A DNA stretch of 64,000 nt from the NCBI RefSeq assembly GCF_003443675.1, contig NZ_CP031963.1, positions 2,379,501-2,443,500 on the forward strand. Reading direction: 5' to 3'. A model generated the notes under the pieces. That model was not told the origin of the DNA. It worked only from the letters and a program-made list of their open reading frames with translations, and did no database searches. The translations under genes were made by a program, and so were the position numbers. How positions within the stretch are numbered: the stretch's first letter is position 1; each line of letters starts with the position of its first letter. The DNA is from Aquimarina sp. BL5. Lineage in GTDB: Bacteria > Bacteroidota > Bacteroidia > Flavobacteriales > Flavobacteriaceae. Shown piece by piece: positions 26,849 through 34,973 of the stretch.

Positions 26849-27910
26849 TTAAACTATCGCTTTTACAACTTCTTTTTTGGCTTCTTTTTTAGAACCATCA
26901 AATCCTTCTACACCTCCAACAGTTGTATATTTCATTACATACTTCTTGTCCGGAAATATTCTTTGATATGCACTCTGACACATAATAGCTGCTTCGTGGA
27001 AACCAGAAAGAATTAATTTTAATTTTCCTTTATAGGTATTTACATCTCCTATTGCATATATACCAGGAATGTTAGTTTGATAATCATAAGAGTTATCCAC
27101 TTTGATAGCGTTCTTTTCGATCTCTAATCCCCAGTTTCCGATAGGTCCTAACTTTGGAGACAACCCAAATAAAGGAATAAAGTAATCTGTATCTAAGTGA
27201 ATATCCCCTTCGGTTTTATGTTTGATACCAACACCAGTAACGTGATCATCTCCTTTTAGTTCTTTCACTTCCGCTTCAGTAATTAGATTTACCTTGCCTA
27301 ACTTGGTTAATTCCGCTACTCTTTCCACAGAATCTAATGCTCCACGGAACTCATTTCTTCTATGTACAAGGGTTACTTCACTAGCCACGTCTGCTAAGAA
27401 AATAGTCCAATCCAAGGCTGAGTCTCCTCCTCCCGCAATTACTACTCTTTTATCTCTATATACTTCTGGATCGCGAATAATATAAGCAACTCCTTTATCT
27501 TCAAAATCTATAATATTAGGAATAGGTGGCTTACGAGGTTCGAAAGAACCTAACCCTCCAGCTATAGCAACTACAGGAGCATTATGCTGAGTTCCCTTAT
27601 TGGTTGTAACCAAAAAAGTATCGTCTTCTAATTTCTCAATAGTTTCGGCTCTCTCTCCCAAAGTAAATCCAGGTTCAAAAGGCTTTATTTGCTCCATTAA
27701 ATTGTTCACTAAATCTCCCGCAAGAATCTCAGGAAATCCTGGAATATCATATATTGGTTTTTTAGGATATATCTCAGAGCACTGACCACCTGGTTGTGGT
27801 AATGCATCAATAAGATGTGTTTTCAATTTTAGTAATCCAGCTTCAAAAACAGTAAATAATCCTGTTGGTCCTGCTCCGATGATTAGAATATCAGTCTTGA
27901 TCATGTTCAA
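26849..27910 (-). CDS. ferredoxin-NADP reductase, thioredoxin reductase-like type
   Basis: A 353-residue flavoprotein of the type 2 ferredoxin-NADP reductases (YumC/TrxR-like). The FAD motif GAGPTGLF is near residue 12, PGGQC follows at about 41-45, the NADPH motif GGGDSALDW is near residue 160, and the second FAD motif YAIGDVNTYKG is near 291. The CxxC redox pair of thioredoxin reductases is absent, as expected. It overlaps the siroheme synthase gene by 20 bases and precedes the ferredoxin gene. NADPH to ferredoxin to sulfite reductase is the inferred electron path. Confidence 0.9.
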   Translation of the reverse strand: MNMIKTDILIIGAGPTGLFTVFEAGLLKLKTHLIDALPQPGGQCSEIYPKKPIYDIPGFPEILAGDLVNNLMEQIKPFEPGFTLGERAETIEKLEDDTFLVTTNKGTQHNAPVVAIAGGLGSFEPRKPPIPNIIDFEDKGVAYIIRDPEVYRDKRVVIAGGGDSALDWTIFLADVASEVTLVHRRNEFRGALDSVERVAELTKLGKVNLITEAEVKELKGDDHVTGVGIKHKTEGDIHLDTDYFIPLFGLSPKLGPIGNWGLEIEKNAIKVDNSYDYQTNIPGIYAIGDVNTYKGKLKLILSGFHEAAIMCQSAYQRIFPDKKYVMKYTTVGGVEGFDGSKKEAKKEVVKAIV

Positions 27911-28493
27911 CTTCTTTTTTTCCTATTAATCCTTTGGTAAATTCATTAAGCGTCTCCACTTTTTCTTCGAAATCACCTTTTATTGTTTTTCTATATTCAT
28001 TTAAATTTTTGACCAAATCATCAATATTTTCTGGAATTACTTCTTCGAAAAACTGACGCAATCGTTTGGCTGTAGTGGGCGACTTTCCGTTAGTCGAAAT
28101 TGCCACTTTCACATTTCCTTTGGTTACAATACCTCCCATATAAAAATCACAATATGGAGGATTGTCAGCTACATTTACCAATTTACTTCTTTTTCTACAG
28201 TCTTTATACACTTGTACATTAACCTTAGGAACGTCTGTAGTAGCAATCACAATATGTTTCCCTTTTAGAAAACGTCTGTGATATTTCTTTTTAATCATTT
28301 CTACCCCAAACTTATTCGCCAATGTAACTGTATCTTCTCGATACATTGGAGACACCATTGTTACTTTAGCATCTGGACTAGATTTCAATAAGAACGTAAG
28401 TTTTTCTTCAGCTACATTTCCTCCTCCAACAATTAGGATTTCAAGGTTTTTAACTTTCAGAAAAACCGGATATAAATTATTTCTTTCTTCCAT
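27891..28493 (-). CDS. precorrin-2 dehydrogenase / sirohydrochlorin ferrochelatase (Met8/CysG N-terminal type)
   Basis: A 200-residue bifunctional siroheme synthase with the NAD-binding motif IVGGGNVAEEKL at about 21-32 and the NPPYCDFYMGG and STNGKSPTTAKRLRQ motifs. It oxidises precorrin-2 and inserts iron to complete siroheme, the cofactor of the sulfite reductase encoded two genes upstream. The methyltransferase half of CysG is encoded separately by the preceding gene. Its end overlaps the ferredoxin-NADP reductase gene by 20 bases. Confidence 0.92.
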   Translation of the reverse strand: MEERNNLYPVFLKVKNLEILIVGGGNVAEEKLTFLLKSSPDAKVTMVSPMYREDTVTLANKFGVEMIKKKYHRRFLKGKHIVIATTDVPKVNVQVYKDCRKRSKLVNVADNPPYCDFYMGGIVTKGNVKVAISTNGKSPTTAKRLRQFFEEVIPENIDDLVKNLNEYRKTIKGDFEEKVETLNEFTKGLIGKKEVEHDQD

Positions 28494-28514
28494 CTTTATA
28501 GCTATCCTGAACTA

Positions 28515-29291
28515 TCAAGATACGATTTCTTCTTTTACTTCTTTATAAATCGAAGCTAATTTCACTCTTTGCTCAACTACTTCACCGATTACAATTATAG
28601 CAGGTGATGATAATTTTTTATCAGATACAACCTGTTCTATTGTTTTTATTGAACCGAACCCAAACCGCTCATTTTCAGTAGTTCCATTCTGAATAATAGC
28701 GACGGGAACATCCTGTTTATTTTCGGCTGCAAAGATACTAACTATTTCGTTTAACTTGCTCATCCCCATTAAAATTACCACAGTTGCATTAGATTTTGCT
28801 GCCAGGCGAACATCCTGCGATAATTTATGGGATTTCGTTGTCCCAGTAATCACCCAAAAACTCTCTGAAGAACCTCTTTTTGTCAAAGGAATTCCTTGAT
28901 ACGCAGGAACTGCCAAAGATGATGATATACCTGGAACCATATTTGTTTCTATTCCAAATTCTTGAACATAGTCAATTTCTTCTGCTCCGCGACCGAAAAT
29001 AAACGGATCTCCTCCTTTTAATCGTATTACATGTCCATGAGTTTTAGCTCTGCTAACAATTAACTCATTAATCTGTTCCTGTTGATATGCATAACATCCT
29101 TTTCTTTTACCTACAAAGATTTTTTCTGCCTTCGGTGCATATTCCAATAAAGATTCATTGATAAGTGCATCATACAAAACCACATCTGCAGATTCCAATG
29201 CTTTGATTGCTTTAAGCGTAATCAAATCTGGATCTCCCGGCCCCGCTCCTACCACTGTTAATTTTGGCGTTTTATTACTCATTTCCAACAA
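28515..29291 (-). CDS. cobA: uroporphyrinogen-III C-methyltransferase
   Basis: A 258-residue SAM-dependent methyltransferase producing precorrin-2 from uroporphyrinogen III. Signatures are VVGAGPGDPDLITLKA at the N-terminus, ALINESLL, RLKGGDPFIFGRGAEE (about 90-105) and VPGISSSLAVPAYQGIPLTKRG. It feeds both the siroheme made by the next gene and, potentially, cobalamin. Located between the sulfite reductase gene and the Met8-type gene in the sulfate operon, so siroheme supply is its main inferred role. Confidence 0.95.
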   Translation of the reverse strand: MLEMSNKTPKLTVVGAGPGDPDLITLKAIKALESADVVLYDALINESLLEYAPKAEKIFVGKRKGCYAYQQEQINELIVSRAKTHGHVIRLKGGDPFIFGRGAEEIDYVQEFGIETNMVPGISSSLAVPAYQGIPLTKRGSSESFWVITGTTKSHKLSQDVRLAAKSNATVVILMGMSKLNEIVSIFAAENKQDVPVAIIQNGTTENERFGFGSIKTIEQVVSDKKLSSPAIIVIGEVVEQRVKLASIYKEVKEEIVS

Positions 29292-29334
29292 CTTATTATC
29301 TTAATTATGAAGATTTTATATCTTCGTAAAGATA

Positions 29335-31425
29335 TTATACATTTTCTACTTCAATGGCTCTAAATGCTTGCACTTTTTGCAAAAATTGCCCTGCTTTTTT
29401 GATATAATCCACTGCAAAATCCCTGCTTGGTGCATTTTTCTGAAGTTGATATATCAAATCAGCAAATGTTCCATCAAGTTCTATTTTACCACTTGTCACA
29501 AACTCTTCATCAAACTGGCTTATGATTCCTGCGTGCGTATTAGTTTTTTTATTTTCTGCTAGTAATAATGCCTTAGCAGAATTCACTAAAGAGCTATACG
29601 CATGATACACCGCATCAGAATATATCCCATTTTCAAAAGATATTTTTGCATTTTCTATCTTTTCTTCACTTTCTAAAAATAAAGTAGCAATCAAATCAAT
29701 CACAACACCTGCACATTCTCCAACTCCAATAGCCTTTACATATTCTTCTTCAGTTCCCCAATCAATAAAATCTTCTTGAGTCAAATTTTCAACATTAGAT
29801 AAATCCGTAAGGAAATTATAAAAATATTTTTCTCCTTTATCTGTATAATAGTCTACAAAAGTCTTACCATTTGCATTTTCTTCAAAATCATTTAGGATTC
29901 TTCGTAATGCTTCTGGCCCTCTTCTACTTGGTATCTTAACCACTTTATCAGCAAAACGACCTTTTCCATCTCCAAGATTTCCTCCTCCTAATAACACTTG
30001 CAATGCCGGAGCAACTAATTTATCTTTAGTTCTTACTGACATCCCCTGAAAACCAATATTAGCCATATTGTGTTGCCCACAAGCATTCATACATCCGCTA
30101 ATCTTGATTACCAGATCTTCTTTTTCTAAATATTGTGGATATTCAGTCTTAATAACTCTTTCCAATTCTTCAGCAATACCCGTACTACTAGCAATTCCCA
30201 AATTACAAGTATCTGTTCCTGGGCAAGCTGTAATATCAACCGCTTTATTATAACCTGCTTCCACAAATCCAAGTTTCTCTAATTCTTGATGGAAAAATGG
30301 TACTAAATCTTCTTTTACAAAAGGAATTAAAATATTCTGTCGTAAAGACAATCTAATCTCTCCAGCAGCGTATTTCTCCACTAAATCCGCTAATAATCTG
30401 GCTTTATCTGTATAAAAATCCCCTAAAAGCACTTTGATTCCAATAGCAACATATCCATTTTGTTTTTGCTCAATCACATTTGTAGATTTCCACAATTCAA
30501 AAGCTTTTTGATCTTGAATTTCTACTTTAGGAACTTCTACAGAAACCGGAACGGATGCAACATAGGCTTCGGCATCAATAGCTACCGTTTTTTGAGCAAT
30601 TGCGTTTTGTTCTGCCTCTACTAATTCTTTGAAAGCTTGTACACCGATATCTTTTACTAAAAATTTCATTCTCGCTTTGGCTCTACTTTTTCGCTCACCG
30701 TGACGATCAAAAATTCTAAGCACTCCTTCCATTAAAGGAATGATCTTATCTGTTGGCAAAAAGCTATATAATTCATCTGCATGTCTTGGTTGTGAGCCCA
30801 ATCCCCCTGCAAGCATTACTTTAAACCCTCTTACTCCATCTTCAATTTTTGCAATAAAACCAAGATCATGCATATAAGACAATCCCGTATCTTCTTCGGT
30901 CCCAGAAAAAGAAACTTTGAACTTACGTCCCATTTCCTGACATATTGGATTTCTTAGGAAGAATCGGAACAATGCATCTGCATATGGTGATACATCAAAA
31001 GGTTCTTTTGAATCAATCCCAGCTGTTTCTGATGCCGTTACATTACGAACTGTATTACCACAAGCCTCTCTAAGTGTTACATCATCTCTTTCTAACTCTG
31101 CCCAAAGCTCAGGTGTTCTATTAAGATCTACGTAATGAATCTGAATATCTTGTCTGGTTGTAATATGTAATCTACCTCTAGAATATTCATCAGAAACATC
31201 GCAAATTCTTCGCAATTGATTGCTCAACACCTTACCATATGGTAATTTGATACGAATCATCTGCACTCCTTCTTGTCGCTGACCATATACCCCACGAGCT
31301 AAACGAAGGCTACGAAATTTCTCTTCATCAATCGTCCCTTTATGGAATTGCTCTATTTTATTAGCTAATTCGATAATGTCTTTTTCGACAACTGGGTTTT
31401 CTATTTCTGTTCTAAAACTTTGCAT
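29335..31425 (-). CDS. siroheme nitrite/sulfite reductase with a C-terminal HEPN domain
   Basis: A 696-residue enzyme. Residues about 1-560 are a ferredoxin-dependent siroheme reductase with two half-domain repeats; the 4Fe-4S/siroheme cysteines are in ACPGTDTCNLG and SGCMNACGQH (about 400 and 449), and GRLHITTRQDIQIH and LSLRQNILIP are the repeat motifs. Residues about 583-696 are a helical HEPN-like segment (ISFENGIYSDAVYHAYSSLV, then SAKALLLAENKK). The operon supplies APS-forming enzymes and siroheme, so sulfite reduction to sulfide is favoured over nitrite reduction. No catalytic RxxxxH of RNase HEPN proteins is seen, so the extra domain is probably structural or binds a ligand. Confidence 0.92.
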   Translation of the reverse strand: MQSFRTEIENPVVEKDIIELANKIEQFHKGTIDEEKFRSLRLARGVYGQRQEGVQMIRIKLPYGKVLSNQLRRICDVSDEYSRGRLHITTRQDIQIHYVDLNRTPELWAELERDDVTLREACGNTVRNVTASETAGIDSKEPFDVSPYADALFRFFLRNPICQEMGRKFKVSFSGTEEDTGLSYMHDLGFIAKIEDGVRGFKVMLAGGLGSQPRHADELYSFLPTDKIIPLMEGVLRIFDRHGERKSRAKARMKFLVKDIGVQAFKELVEAEQNAIAQKTVAIDAEAYVASVPVSVEVPKVEIQDQKAFELWKSTNVIEQKQNGYVAIGIKVLLGDFYTDKARLLADLVEKYAAGEIRLSLRQNILIPFVKEDLVPFFHQELEKLGFVEAGYNKAVDITACPGTDTCNLGIASSTGIAEELERVIKTEYPQYLEKEDLVIKISGCMNACGQHNMANIGFQGMSVRTKDKLVAPALQVLLGGGNLGDGKGRFADKVVKIPSRRGPEALRRILNDFEENANGKTFVDYYTDKGEKYFYNFLTDLSNVENLTQEDFIDWGTEEEYVKAIGVGECAGVVIDLIATLFLESEEKIENAKISFENGIYSDAVYHAYSSLVNSAKALLLAENKKTNTHAGIISQFDEEFVTSGKIELDGTFADLIYQLQKNAPSRDFAVDYIKKAGQFLQKVQAFRAIEVENV

Positions 31426-31532
31426 TTTCTTTCGTATTTCAACCTTTAAAAAAGAACATACTTATGACTTTTGTATAAAGGTTTTTTTATTCTAAAATTC
31501 CTGTTTTCTTCTTCTCAGTAAAAGATTTTTAT

Positions 31533-32780
31533 CTATTGGATAAAACCTACTCCTGAAGTATTATTGGTTTGAGAATCTATTAATATAAATGACCCTGACA
31601 CCTTATTCTTACTGTAAGAATCAATAGCCAGTGGTTTACTTAATTGTATTTCAACTTTTCCTATTTCATTTAGACTAAGCGAATTCTTAGCGGTATCTTC
31701 TCCAGAAAAATCAGTAGCAACTGTTCCACTAATATTTTTCACTTTTGCTAAAATCCTATTACTTCCGCTCTGAATAAAATAATTAGCTCCAGGATTAAGG
31801 TCTTTATTATCCATCCAACAAATAGTAGCGGTTAATTGCTTTTCTACTCTTGGCTTTTCTGATGACTTAACAATCATGTCTCCTCTACTTACGTTTACAT
31901 CATCTTCTAATGTAATCGTGCAAGAACTGCCTCTACCAGCTGTATCGAATTTCTTGTCAAAAAAGAATATCTCTTTAACTTTGGATGTTGTTAAGGATGG
32001 CAAAACTGTCACCTCATCTCCTACAGAAAGATCACCACCATATAGCTTACCAGCATATCCTCTAAAATCATGAAACTCATCTTTTTTAGGACGGATCACA
32101 GTTTGAACAGGAAAACGCACCTCTGCCTTTTCATAGACATCCTGAGCATCTAATTCTTCTAAATGTTCTAATAAAGTTTTACCTTTATACCAAGGAGTAT
32201 TTTTAGATGCGTCAACTACATTATCACCTTGTAACGCACTTACTGGAATAAAAGTTATGTTCTGTTCTTTGTAATCGCTTTTTGCAATTAATTTTTCAAA
32301 ATCAGACTTAATTGCTTCATATGTTGATTGTGAAAAATCAACTAAATCCATTTTATTAATAGCTACAATCACATCCTTTACTCTCAATAAATTATTGATA
32401 AAAAAATGTCTATAGGTTTGTTCGATCACACCTTTTCTAGCATCTACCAAAATGATTGACGCTTGTGAAGTAGACGCTCCGGTAACCATATTTCTGGTAT
32501 ATTCTATATGACCTGGAGTATCCGCAATAATATAACTTTTAGTTTTTGTGGAAAAGTAAATATGAGCTACATCAATAGTAATACCTTGTTCACGTTCTGC
32601 AACTAAACCATCAGTTGCTAATGAAAAATCCAGATAATCAAACCCATTAGCTTTACTTCTGGTTTCGATTGCTTCTAATTTATCAGAAGTTAATGATTTT
32701 GTATCATATAAAATACGACCAATCAAGGTACTCTTACCATCATCTACACTTCCTGCTGTTGCTATCTTTAATACGTCCAT
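31533..32780 (-). CDS. cysN: sulfate adenylyltransferase subunit 1 (GTPase subunit)
   Basis: A 415-residue EF-Tu-like GTPase that activates CysD in making APS from sulfate and ATP. Motifs: GSVDDGKSTLIGR (P-loop, about 9-21), DTPGHIEYTRNM (G3), NKMDLVDF (G4). Two beta-barrel domains follow. I place the start at 32780 (MDVLKIATAG) because the 19 upstream codons up to 32837 lie in a low-complexity spacer and do not match the family. The protein ends without an APS kinase domain, so it is CysN and not the NodQ-type CysNC fusion. It is 77 bases downstream of cysD. Confidence 0.95.
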   Translation of the reverse strand: MDVLKIATAGSVDDGKSTLIGRILYDTKSLTSDKLEAIETRSKANGFDYLDFSLATDGLVAEREQGITIDVAHIYFSTKTKSYIIADTPGHIEYTRNMVTGASTSQASIILVDARKGVIEQTYRHFFINNLLRVKDVIVAINKMDLVDFSQSTYEAIKSDFEKLIAKSDYKEQNITFIPVSALQGDNVVDASKNTPWYKGKTLLEHLEELDAQDVYEKAEVRFPVQTVIRPKKDEFHDFRGYAGKLYGGDLSVGDEVTVLPSLTTSKVKEIFFFDKKFDTAGRGSSCTITLEDDVNVSRGDMIVKSSEKPRVEKQLTATICWMDNKDLNPGANYFIQSGSNRILAKVKNISGTVATDFSGEDTAKNSLSLNEIGKVEIQLSKPLAIDSYSKNKVSGSFILIDSQTNNTSGVGFIQ

Positions 32781-32857
32781 TTCTTTATAGTTGATTGTTA
32801 ATGGTTGGTCGTTGATGGAAAATATATTAACCAACAACTGACAACTATCAACTTATT
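32780..32857. repeat. short imperfect repeat-rich spacer between cysD and cysN
   Basis: The spacer contains related segments on one strand (GTTGATTGTTAATGGTTGG, GTCGTTGATGG, and on the other strand AGTTGATAGTTGTCAGTTG), giving imperfect direct and inverted repeats around TTGA/GTTG units. No gene is seen; it may be a degenerate interspersed repeat. Confidence 0.35.
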
Positions 32858-33796
32858 TTAAAAATATCCTTGTTGTTTTCTTTTTTCCATTGCAGCTTCA
32901 GATCTTTTATCATCGATTCGCGCTCCTCTTTCTGAGATTGTGGATTCTCTAATTTCCGCTACAACCTTATCAATTGTAATTGCATCAGAAAGCACCGCTG
33001 CAGTACATGACATATCTCCCACGGTACGGAATCTAACCAATCTTTCTTCAACCAATTCGTCATCTTCCCTATGTACTACCTCATCCTCTGCTGACCAAAT
33101 CATACCATCTCTAATAAATGTTTTACGCTTATGAGCAAAATATATTGAAGGGATTTCGATTTCTTCTTTTTGAATATAACTCCAAACATCTAACTCTGTC
33201 CAGTTACTGATCGGAAATACACGAACATTCTGACCTAAATCAATCTTTCCATTAAGGTGATCAAATAATTCAGGTCGCTGATTCTTTTCATCCCATTGAC
33301 CAAAATCATCCCTTACCGAAAATATGCGTTCTTTTGCTCTTGCTTTTTCTTCATCTCTACGAGCTCCTCCAATGGCAGCATCAAATTTAAATTCTTCTAA
33401 AGCATCAAGAAGCGTCGTAGTCTGCAAACTATTGCGACTGGCATACTTACCTTTTTCTTCTGTTACTTTACCTTGATCAATAGAATCCTGAACATTACGG
33501 ACAATTAATTCTACACCAAGTTCTTTAACCAAACGATCTCTAAACTCAATAGTTTCCGGGAAATTATGACCAGTATCTATATGTAATAATGGAAAAGGAA
33601 TTTTACCAGGATAAAATGCTTTCTGAGCCAACCTTACTAATGTTATAGAATCTTTACCTCCTGAAAAAAGTAAAACAGGCTTCTCAAATTGAGCAACAAC
33701 TTCTCTAAAAATGTAAATCGCTTCACTTTCTAAAGGATTTACTTTTAGTACTTTTGCATTCACAACTTGTTCTTTTATTTGTTCAATTACTTCCAT
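32858..33796 (-). CDS. cysD: sulfate adenylyltransferase subunit 2
   Basis: A 312-residue ATP pyrophosphatase-fold enzyme, the catalytic subunit of the CysDN ATP sulfurylase. The PP-loop LFSGGKDSITL is at about 43-53, followed by HIDTGHNFPETIEFRD, GGARRDEEKARAKERIFSVR and FPISNWTELDVW. The C-terminal RGARIDDKRSEAAMEKRKQQ is typical. It lies 54 bases after cysH and before cysN, giving the order cysH-cysD-cysN. Length is close to the usual 300. Confidence 0.97.
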   Translation of the reverse strand: MEVIEQIKEQVVNAKVLKVNPLESEAIYIFREVVAQFEKPVLLFSGGKDSITLVRLAQKAFYPGKIPFPLLHIDTGHNFPETIEFRDRLVKELGVELIVRNVQDSIDQGKVTEEKGKYASRNSLQTTTLLDALEEFKFDAAIGGARRDEEKARAKERIFSVRDDFGQWDEKNQRPELFDHLNGKIDLGQNVRVFPISNWTELDVWSYIQKEEIEIPSIYFAHKRKTFIRDGMIWSAEDEVVHREDDELVEERLVRFRTVGDMSCTAAVLSDAITIDKVVAEIRESTISERGARIDDKRSEAAMEKRKQQGYF

Positions 33797-33850
33797 GTAA
33801 TTTAATCTTTTTTTTAATAATCTTTTGATCTAAATAAATAACAAATTAGT

Positions 33851-34477
33851 TTAATTCGTATGTAATCCACATTCTCTATTTCCTAATACCTTCGTTGGAT
33901 CAAAATACTTAAACTCATTTGGTAAATTATGTTTCTCTAAATACACATCTAATTCTGCATCACTGTAATAATAAAAAGGGCTTACCTTAAGTACTCCATC
34001 ACTTCCTAAACTCAAAATATCCAAAGAATCTCTTAAAGCAGTTTGTCCTTTTCGAAGATTTGTAAACCACACATCTGGTTTAAAATCCGACATTGCTCTT
34101 TTAAATGGCTCCAGTTTTACCTGCTCTGTAAATTCTTTATGTTTGGGATCTTCAATATCAGGAATTCCCATTACCACATCTCTATGAGCAGAAGTTTGCT
34201 TAGGCACATACAACTGTACATTAAGTTCTAATAAATCAATAACTTCCTCCGCATGTTTATACGTGTTAGGAGTATTATAACCCGAATCACACCAGATCAC
34301 AGGAATATCTGATAGAGAACTAGCACAGACACTAAGAATTGCAGCTTCATAAGGTCTAAAGTTTGTCGTTACGACAGGACTTTTCGCATTTAAAATTGCC
34401 CATTGAGTAATCTCTAAAGGAGTTTTATCCTTTAGCGTATTATTTAAGTTCTCTATTTCCTTTCCTGTAAATTTCAT
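33851..34477 (-). CDS. cysH: phosphoadenylyl- or adenylylsulfate reductase without iron-sulfur cysteines
   Basis: A 208-residue member of the CysH family, reducing activated sulfate to sulfite with thioredoxin. The ATP-PPase-like core shows VIWCDSGYNTPNTYKHAE, WFTNLRKGQTALRD and SPFYYYSDAELDVYL, and the catalytic cysteine is in the C-terminal ECGLHTN. The paired cysteines (CC and CxxC) that ligate a 4Fe-4S cluster in APS reductases are absent, which by family rule suggests PAPS as substrate. However, no APS kinase (CysC) is encoded in this operon. It is the second gene of the operon, 54 bases after the DUF2061 gene. Confidence 0.9.
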   Translation of the reverse strand: MKFTGKEIENLNNTLKDKTPLEITQWAILNAKSPVVTTNFRPYEAAILSVCASSLSDIPVIWCDSGYNTPNTYKHAEEVIDLLELNVQLYVPKQTSAHRDVVMGIPDIEDPKHKEFTEQVKLEPFKRAMSDFKPDVWFTNLRKGQTALRDSLDILSLGSDGVLKVSPFYYYSDAELDVYLEKHNLPNEFKYFDPTKVLGNRECGLHTN

Positions 34478-34531
34478 TTTTAATATTTCTTTTTCTGTCC
34501 CTTATAGCACAGTCGAGAAGTAAAACCGCAA

Positions 34532-34798
34532 TTATCTTCCCCATTTAATACGATTCCAAATTCTTTCGTGAAAGAAATACAGAATCATTTTTGTAACAAA
34601 ATCAATTGATGCTATCGAAGTAGCTAGTGCTATCTCTCCAGTTAAAACGTAAGAAACTATCAATGTATCCAATGTACCAACAATCCTCCAACTAACTGCC
34701 TTTGCTATACTACGCAATGGCTTCTCTGAAGTTCTATCAGTCTCGTACGATGTTTTCTTCGTAGCTACCTTATCTAATATCATTTGATCTACAATCAT
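34532..34798 (-). CDS. DUF2061 membrane protein, first gene of the sulfate operon
   Basis: An 88-residue protein with the DUF2061 pattern: RSIAKAVSWRIVGTLDTLIV, then TGEIALATSIASIDFVTKMI and the end motif YFFHERIWNRIKWGR. One or two hydrophobic helices are predicted. The family is often next to cysteine and sulfate assimilation genes and has been suggested to help sulfate handling, but no activity is proven. It heads the operon and starts about 40 bases after the predicted transcription start. Confidence 0.88.
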   Translation of the reverse strand: MIVDQMILDKVATKKTSYETDRTSEKPLRSIAKAVSWRIVGTLDTLIVSYVLTGEIALATSIASIDFVTKMILYFFHERIWNRIKWGR

Positions 34799-34806
34799 TT
34801 TTTTTC

Positions 34807-34840
34807 AAAAAAACCTATTACCCTATCGGAATACTAGGTT
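34807..34840 (-). terminator. hairpin with T run in the leader of the sulfate operon
   Basis: On the minus strand AACCTA pairs with TAGGTT, with an imperfect inner stem (TTCC/GG-AA), followed by seven T. It looks like an intrinsic terminator, but it begins at the predicted transcription start (about 34841), unusually early for termination. It may instead be a 5'-end mRNA hairpin or a very short attenuator. Confidence 0.45.
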
Positions 34841-34846
34841 ATTAAA

Positions 34847-34854
34847 CAAATGTA
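34847..34854 (-). promoter_or_regulatory. -7 promoter box of the sulfate assimilation operon
   Basis: TACATTTG on the minus strand matches TAnnTTTG exactly; a TTTG lies further upstream but with a rather long spacing (about 25 bases). Predicted start of transcription is near 34841. Confidence 0.55.
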
Positions 34855-34973
34855 TATATAAAAATCTATTCATTAGTCCCAAATCTTTGAAAAAATTACT
34901 AGAAATGAAAGAATTATGATATTATTAATAAAAAGCCTAGTGATTTAGTAGATTATTATCGAAGTAAGCAATA

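Noticed and set aside
29335..31425. Assimilatory nitrite reductase as the primary call
   Set aside because: The family includes both, but all neighbours are sulfate assimilation genes and no nitrate reductase or transporter is near.
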